This document shows, piece by piece, positions 57,387 to 64,000 of a stretch of 64,000 nt of DNA. The notes under the pieces were generated by a model. It searched no databases. It was given only the letters and a program-made list of their open reading frames with translations, and was not told the DNA's origin. The position numbers and the translations under genes were made by a program. Each line of letters opens with the position of its first letter. The stretch's first letter is position 1. Origin of the DNA: Eudorina sp. 2006-703-Eu-15 (lineage: Eukaryota > Chlorophyta > Chlorophyceae > Chlamydomonadales > Volvocaceae); NCBI GenBank assembly GCA_003117195.1, contig BDSI01000133.1, positions 193,501 to 257,500 on the forward strand, written 5' to 3'.

Positions 57387-59505
57387 CTGTCCGGGAAAAA
57401 CGCGTAACACGCGTCTTTTGCGTGGTTTCGGCGCTCGAGTTTCTGCGGTTTCTCGCTAGGTCGGGTGATCGGGGCGCGTAACGGCGCGTAACCGCCGGGC
57501 CGACCCGGGTTCGAATCCCGTCGCCGGCTTTTTTTTGTCTTGACTTTTTATCGCACCGCACCGCACCGCACCGCACCGCACCGCACCGCACCGCACCGCA
57601 CCGCACCGCACCGCACCGCATCGCATCGCATCGCATCGCGTCGCATCGCACCGCATCGCACCGCACCGCATCGCACCGCACCGCATCGCACCGCACCGCA
57701 CCGCACCACACCACACCGCACCGCACCGCATCGCACCGCGCCACACTGCACTGCACCGCACCGCGCCGATTGGCGCCACACCGCATCACACCACCCCGCA
57801 CCGCACTGCGCCGCATCATTCCGTACCACGCCGTGACACGCCGCACTGCACCCGCCATGTCCTACATGCATGGGCATGACCGAGGGCGCACGAGCGAAGC
57901 GAGCCCGCCAGAGGGAGTGCTGAATACACAACCCCGTCCTGCATCACATCGCATTGCATCACAACTCATTGCATCGCATCGGCACGGCACGGAACTGCAC
58001 GGCACGGCACGGCACGGGACGGCACCACACAGCACGGCACGGCACCGCATCACACCGCACCGCACCGCACCGCACCGCACCGCACCGCACCGCACCGCAC
58101 CGCACCGCACCGCACCGCACCGCACCGCACCGCACCGCACCGCACCGCACCGCACCGCACCGCACCGCACCGAACCGGCAAGGCAAGGCAAGGCACACGG
58201 CACGGCACGACACATGGCACGGCAAGGCACACGGCACAGCATGGCAGACGGCACAACACACAGCACGACACAACACACAGCACGGCAAGACACACGGCAC
58301 GGCATGGCACACGGCATGACACGGCAGACAGCACGGCACGGCACGGCACATGGCACGGCACGGCACGGCAGACGAAACAGCATGGCAGAGGGCACGGCAC
58401 GGCAGACGGCACGGCCGGCATGGTACACGGCACGGCATGGCAGACGGCACGGCACGGCAGACAGCAGACGGCACTGCATGGCGGACGGCATGGCATGGCA
58501 GACGGCACGGCAGCGCGAGGCAAGGCATGTCACGGCACGGCAGACGGCACGGCAGACAGCACGGCACGACGGCACAGCAGACGGTACGGCATGGCATACG
58601 GCATGGCAGACAGCGGACGACACTGCATGGCATACAGCATGGCATGGCAAGGCACACGGCACGGCACAGTGGAGGGCACGGTAAAGCACCGCACCGCGTT
58701 GCGCCGAGCATGACACATGGCACGGCAAGGCACGCAGCACAGCATGGCAGACGGCACGACACACGGCACAGCAAGGCACACGGCACGGCAAAACACCCAG
58801 CATGCCGTTTGCGTTGTGACGGCACGGCAGACGCCACGACAAGCAAGACGGCACGGCAAGGCACACGGCACGGCACAGCATGTGGCACGGCAAGGCAGAC
58901 GGCACAGCACGGCCAACGGCACGACACGGCAGACTGCACGGCACGGCAGACGGTATGGCACAGCCAACGGCACGGCACAGCAGACGGAACAGCATGGCAG
59001 ACGGATAGGCAAGGCACACGGCACGGCACGGCAGATGTCGCGGCAAGGCAGACAGCATGGCACGGCAGAATGCACGGCAGAATGCACGGCACGGCAGACG
59101 GCACAGTATGGCACGGCAAACTGCACATCAGACGGCACGGCAGACGGTGCGGCACGGCATGGCAGACAGCAGACGGCACTGAATGACATACGGCATGGCA
59201 TGGCATGACACGGCACACGGCACAGCACGGCAGACGGCACGGCATGGCACACGGCGCGGCAAGGCACACTGCATGGCACAGCAGACGGCACGGCAAGGCG
59301 GACGGTATCGCACAGCCAACGGCACGACACGACAGACGGCACGGCACGGCAGACGGCACGGCAGACGGCATGGCACGGCAGACGCCACGACAAGCAAGAC
59401 GGCACGGCAAGGCGCACGGCACGGCACGCCTGCGCGCGCCGCGTGATGACAAGGACGTGAGACGCGGGCAGCTACGGTGACCAGCGGCGCCGAACGGCGC
59501 CGGCT
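57387..59505 (+). repeat. Satellite unit 5
   Basis: Lacks the CATCG leader. The pentamer block is mixed (CACCG with CATCG), and a non-pentamer segment of about 85 bp is present at 57858-57942. Confidence 0.9.
57463..57536 (+). ncRNA. tRNA-like pol III module 5
   Basis: TGATCGGGGCG in place of the usual A-box-like motif, an 11-bp duplication (GCGTAACGGCG) after it, B-box at 57508-57518, T8 at 57529-57536. Confidence 0.48.
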
Positions 59506-61433
59506 AGACCAGCCGCGCGTCCGTCACCGTAGCTGCGACCGTGAAACGGTCGCGTAGCGGAGGTCTTACGACCAGCCGCGCGTCCGTCTGTCCGGAAAAA
59601 ACGCGTAACATGCATCTTTCGCGTGGTTTCGGAGCTCGGGTTTCTTCGGTTTCGCGCTAGGTCGGGTGATCGAGGCGCGTAACCCGGGGGCCGACCCGGG
59701 TTCGAATCCCGTCGCCGGCTTTTTTGTCTTGATTTTTTTTCGCATCGCATCGCATCGCATCGCGCATCGAATCGCACCGCACCGCACCGCACCGCACCGC
59801 ACCGCACCGCACCGCACCGCACCGCACCGCACCGCACCGCACCGCACCGCACCGCACCGCACCGCACCGCACCGCACCGCACCGCACCGCACCGCACCGC
59901 ACCGCACGCACCGCACCGCACCGCACCGCACCGCACCGCACCGCACCGCACCGCACCGCACCGCACCGCACCGCACCGCACCGCACCGCACCGCACCGCA
60001 CCGCACCGCACCGCACCGCACCGCACCGCACCGCACCGCACCGCACCGCACCCCCCCCCCCCCCCCCCACCGCACCGCACCGCCCCCCCACCGCACCGCA
60101 CCGCACCGGCAAGGCACACGGCACGGCACGACACATGGCACGGCAAGGCACACGGCACAGCATGGCAGACGGCACAACACACAGCACGACACAACACACA
60201 GCACATCAAGACACACGGCACGGCATGGCACACGGCATGACACGGCAGACAGCACGGCACGGCACGGCACATGGCACGGCACGGCACGGCAGACGAAACA
60301 GCATGGCAGAGGGCACGGCACGGCAGACGGCACGGCCGGCATGGTACACGGCACGGCATGGCAGACGGCACGGCACGGCAGACAGCAGACGGCACTGCAT
60401 GGCGGACGGCATGGCATGGCAGACGGCACGGCAGCGCAAGGCAAGGCATGTCACGGCACGGCAGACGGCACGGCAGACAGCACGGCACGACGGCACAGCA
60501 GACGGTACGGCATGGCATACGGCATGGCAGACAGCGGACGACACTGCATGGCATACAGCATGGCATGGCAAGGCACACGGCACGGCACAGTGGAGGGCAC
60601 GGCAAAGCACCGCACCGCGTTGCGCCGAGCATGACACATGGCACGGCAAGGCATGCAGCACAGCATGGCAGACGGCACGACACACGGCACAGCAAGGCAC
60701 ACGGCACGGCAAAACACACAGCATGCCGTTTGCGTTGTGACTGCACGGCAGACGCCACGACAAGCAAGACGGCACGGCAAGGCACACGGCACGGCACAGC
60801 ATGTGGCACGGCAAGGCAGACGGCACAGCACGGCCAACGGCACGACACGGCAGACTGCACGGCACGGCAGACGGTATGGCACAGCCAACGGCACGGCACA
60901 GCAGACGGAACAGCATGGCAGACGGATAGGCAAGGCACACGGCACGGCACAGCAGATGTCGCGGCAAGGCAGACAGCATGGCACGGCAGAATGCACGGCA
61001 GAATGCACGGCACGGCAGACGGCACAGTATGGCACGGCAAACTGCACATCAGACGGCACGGCAGACGGTGCGGCACGGCATGGCAGACAGCAGACGGCAC
61101 TGAATGACATACGGCATGGCATGGCATGGCACGGCACACGGCACAGCACGGCAGACGGCACGGCATGGCACACGGCGCGGCAAGGCGCACTGCATGGCAC
61201 AGCAGACGGCACGGCAAGGCGGACGGTATCGCACAGCCAACCAACGGCACGACACGACAGACGGCACGGCACGGCAGACGGCACGGCAGACGGCATGGCA
61301 CGGCAGACGTCACGGCAAGCAAGACGGCACGGCAAGGCGCACGGCACGGCACGCCTGCGCGCGCCGCGTGATGACAAGGACGTGAGACGCGGGCAGCTAC
61401 GGTGACCAGCGGCGCCGAACGGCGCCGGCTAGT
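59506..61433 (+). repeat. Satellite unit 6
   Basis: Headed by one full and one partial minisatellite copy. Contains an 18-nt poly-C tract (60051-60068). Confidence 0.9.
59667..59725 (+). ncRNA. tRNA-like pol III module 6
   Basis: A-box-like motif at 59667-59677, B-box at 59699-59709, T6 at 59720-59725. Confidence 0.52.
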
Positions 61434-63243
61434 CCGTCACCGTAGCTGCGACCGTGAAACGGTCGCGTAGCGGAGGTCTTACGACCAGCCGCGCGTCCGT
61501 CTGTCCGGAAAAAACGCGTAACATGCATCTTTTGCGTGGTTTCGGAGCTCGGGTTTCAGCGGTTTCGCGCTAGGTCGGGTGATCGAGGCGCGTAACCGGA
61601 GGGCCGACCCGGGTTCGAATCCCGTCGCCGGCTTTTTGTCTTGATTTTTTTTCGCATCGCATCGCATCGCATCGCGCATCGAATCGCACCGCACCGCACC
61701 GCACCGCACCGCACCGCACCGCACCGCACCGCACCGCACCGCACCGCACCGCACCGCACCGCACCGCACCGCACCGCACCGCACCGCACCGCACCGCACC
61801 GCGCCGCACCGCACCGCACCGCACCGCACCGCACCGCGCCGCACCGCACCGCACCGCACCGCACCGCACCGCACCGCACCGCACCGCGCCGCACCGCACC
61901 GCACCGCACCGCACCGCACTGCACCGCACCGCACCGCACCGCACCGCACCGCGCCGCACCGCACCGGCACGGCAAGGCACACGGCACGGCACGACACATG
62001 GCACGGCAAGGCGCACGGCACAGCATGGCAGACGGCACAACACACAGCACGACACAACACACAGCACGGCAAGACACACGGCACGGCATGGCACATGGCA
62101 TGACACGGCAGACAGCACGGCACGGCACGGCACATGGCACGGCACGGCACGGCAGACGAAACAGCATGGCAGAGGGCACGGCACGGCAGACGGCACGGCC
62201 GGCATGGTACACGGCACGGCATGGCAGACGGCACGGCACGGCAGACAGCAGACGGCACTGCATGGCGGACGGCATGGCATGGCAGACGGCACGGCAGCGC
62301 AAGGCAAGGCATGTCACGGCACGGCAGACGGCACGGCAGACAGCACGGCACGACGGCACAGCAGACGGTACGGCATGGCATACGGCATGGCAGACAGCGG
62401 ATGACACTGCATGGCATACAGCATGGTATGGCAAGGCACACGGCACGGCACAGTGGAGGGCACGGCAAAGCACCGCACCGCGTTGCGCCGAGCATGACAC
62501 ATGGCACGGCAAGGCACGCAGCACAGCATGGCAGACGGCACGACACACGGCACAGCAACGCACACGGCACGGCAAAACACACAGCATGCCGTTTGCGTTG
62601 TGACGGCACGGCAGACGCCACGACAAGCAAGACGGCACGGCAAGGCACACGGCACGGCACAGCATGTGGCACGGCAAGGCAGACGGCACAGCACGGCCAA
62701 CGGCACGACACGGCAGACTGCACGGCACGGCAGACGGTATGGCACAGCCAACGGCACGGCACAGCAGACGGAACAGCATGGCAGACGGATAGGCAAGGCA
62801 CACGGCACGGCACAGCAGATGTCGCGGCAAGGCAGACAGCATGGCACGGCAGAATGCACGGCAGAATGCACGGCAGACGGTGCGGCACGGCATGGCAGAC
62901 AGCAGACGGCACTGAATGACATACGGCATGGCATGGCATGGCACGGCACACGGCACAGCACGGCAGACGGCACGGCATGGCACACGGCGCGGCAAGGCAC
63001 ACTGCATGGCACAGCAGACGGCACGGCAAGGCGGACGGTATCGCACAGCCAACGGCACGACACGACAGACGGCACGGCACGGCAGACGGCACGGCAGACG
63101 GCATGGCACGGCAGACGCCACGGCAAGCAAGACGGCACGGCAAGGCGCACGGCACGGCACGCCTGCGCGCGCCGCGTGTGATGACAGGGACGTGAGGCGC
63201 GGGCAGCTACGGTGACCAGCGGCGCCGAACGGCGCCGGCTAGT
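61434..63243 (+). repeat. Satellite unit 7
   Basis: One minisatellite copy, no long poly-C tract, several CGCGCCG changes in the pentamer block. Its body is nearly identical to unit 2. Confidence 0.9.
61580..61637 (+). ncRNA. tRNA-like pol III module 7
   Basis: A-box-like motif at 61580-61590, B-box at 61612-61622, T5 at 61633-61637. Confidence 0.5.
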
Positions 63244-64000
63244 CACCGTAGCTGCGACCGTGAAACGGTCGCGTAGCGGAGGTCTTACGACCAGCCGCGC
63301 GTCCGTCCGTCCGTCCGTCCGGAAAAAACGCGTAACACGCGTCTTTTGCGTGGTTTCGGAGCTCGGGTTTCTTCGGTTTCGCGCTAGGTCGGGTGATCGA
63401 GGCGCGTAACCGGGGGGCCGACCCGGGTTCGAATCCCGTCGCCGGCTTTTTTGTCTTGATTTTTTTTCGCATCGCATCGCATCGCATCGCGCATCGCACC
63501 GCACCGCACCGCACCGCACCGCACCGCACCGCACCGCACCGCACCGCCCCCCCCCCCCCCCCCCCCACCGCACCGCACCGCACCGCACCGCACCGCACCG
63601 CACCGCACCGCACCGCACCGCACCGCACCGCACCGCACCGCACCGCACCGCACCGCACCGCACCGCACCGCACCGCACCGCACCGCACCGCACCGCACCG
63701 CACCGCACCGCACCGCACCGCACCGCACCGCACCGCACCGCACCGCACCGCACCGCACCGCACCGCACCGCACCGCACCGCACCGCACCGCACCGCACCG
63801 CACCGCACCGCACCGCACCGCCGCACCGCACCGCACCGCACCGCACCGCACCGCACCGCACCGCACCGCACCGCACCGCACCGCACCGCACCGCACCGCA
63901 CCGCCACCGCACCGCACCGCACCGCACCGCACCGCACCGCACCGCACCGCACCGCACCGCACCGCACCGCACCGTACCGCATCGCACCGTGTCACACGGC
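63244..64000 (+). repeat. Satellite unit 8 (cut by the window edge)
   Basis: The leader is identical to that of unit 1, and the last bases (CATCGCACCGTGTCACACGG) match the transition at 49762 in unit 1. Contains a 20-nt poly-C tract (63547-63566). Confidence 0.9.
63394..63452 (+). ncRNA. tRNA-like pol III module 8
   Basis: A-box-like motif at 63394-63404, B-box at 63426-63436, T6 at 63447-63452. Confidence 0.52.

Larger units (their letters stand above)
48612..64000. repeat. Higher-order satellite array (eight units, runs off the window)
   Basis: Eight head-to-tail units of about 1.7-2.7 kb. Each has, in order: none to five copies of a 63-bp hairpin minisatellite; a conserved leader (GGAAAAAACGCGTAACA...) and a tRNA-like pol III module; CATCG then homogeneous CACCG pentamers, sometimes with poly-C tracts; about 1.2-1.5 kb of diverged GGCAC/GGCAT/GGCAG pentamers; and a tail of about 85 bp with GATGACAAGGACGTGAGACG and GGCGCCGAACGGCGCCGG. 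Length variation is mostly in the pentamer blocks. Long open frames on both strands arise because the repeats rarely contain stop codons. I regard none as genes. Confidence 0.95.

Noticed and set aside
48788..63987. Very long open frames (up to 863 codons) rich in Cys-Ala-Val-Pro or His-Arg-Thr-Ala-Pro on both strands
   Set aside because: They are translations of period-5 satellite DNA, open in several frames on both strands at once, with no start, splice or codon context.
48612..64000. CRISPR-like alternation of repeats and spacers
   Set aside because: Units are kilobase-sized satellite repeats with no unique short spacers, and the genome is eukaryotic.

Overview
The window looks like nuclear DNA of a GC-rich, intron-rich chlorophycean green alga of Chlamydomonas/Volvox type. 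The evidence is many short exons with clean GT-AG borders and consistent phases, strong G/C third positions, TGTAA-type poly(A) motifs, an FEA1/H43-type periplasmic protein family, and a ciliary CEP131 orthologue. No bacterial or organellar features are seen. All gene models were assembled by hand from splice signals, phase and protein continuity. No database search was run.

Layout. (1) 1-9567: two head-to-tail paralogues of an FEA1/H43-like secreted protein (iron-assimilation / high-CO2 periplasmic family). The first is cut by the left edge; the second is complete with nine exons. Exon sizes match one for one, and introns of the second copy carry minisatellites. (2) 9568-13756: mostly intergenic, with one small acidic single-exon gene (11015-11401) and one weak multi-exon candidate (12175-13067). 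(3) 13757-20451: an unrecognised coiled-coil protein gene of about 12 exons. (4) 21807-34368: a complete CEP131/AZI1 orthologue (about 2283 aa, 22 exons). It has an N-terminal IQ motif, a 1023-codon low-complexity exon and the conserved C-terminal coiled-coil region. (5) 36298-40205: a polyQ coiled-coil gene and an adjoining 361-aa reading frame that may be its 3' part. A 401-bp hAT-type MITE lies in the intron between them. (6) 40206-47741: a repeat-rich, partly AT-rich stretch. It holds a 30-bp minisatellite, about 180-bp palindromic repeats, a chromovirus integrase/chromodomain remnant, a TRIM element with three LTRs, a LINE remnant and a pair of 16-bp inverted repeats 3.5 kb apart. (7) 47742-48594: two exons of an unknown gene that runs into satellite DNA. 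(8) 48612-64000 (right edge): a higher-order satellite array of eight units of about 1.7-2.7 kb. Each unit has a tRNA-like A box/B box/T-run module, a homogeneous CACCG pentamer block (sometimes with poly-C tracts of up to 44 nt), a diverged GGCAC-type pentamer block and a conserved tail of about 85 bp; most begin with a 63-bp hairpin minisatellite.

Long open frames in the satellite are consequences of stop-free period-5 DNA and are not annotated as genes. A dispersed short repeat family (core GTTACAGYGGACCCC) occurs at least ten times across the window. CEP131 is a centriole/transition-zone protein and the FEA-like proteins are probably periplasmic, so the neighbourhood shows no shared pathway and is an ordinary eukaryotic gene series beside a satellite block.
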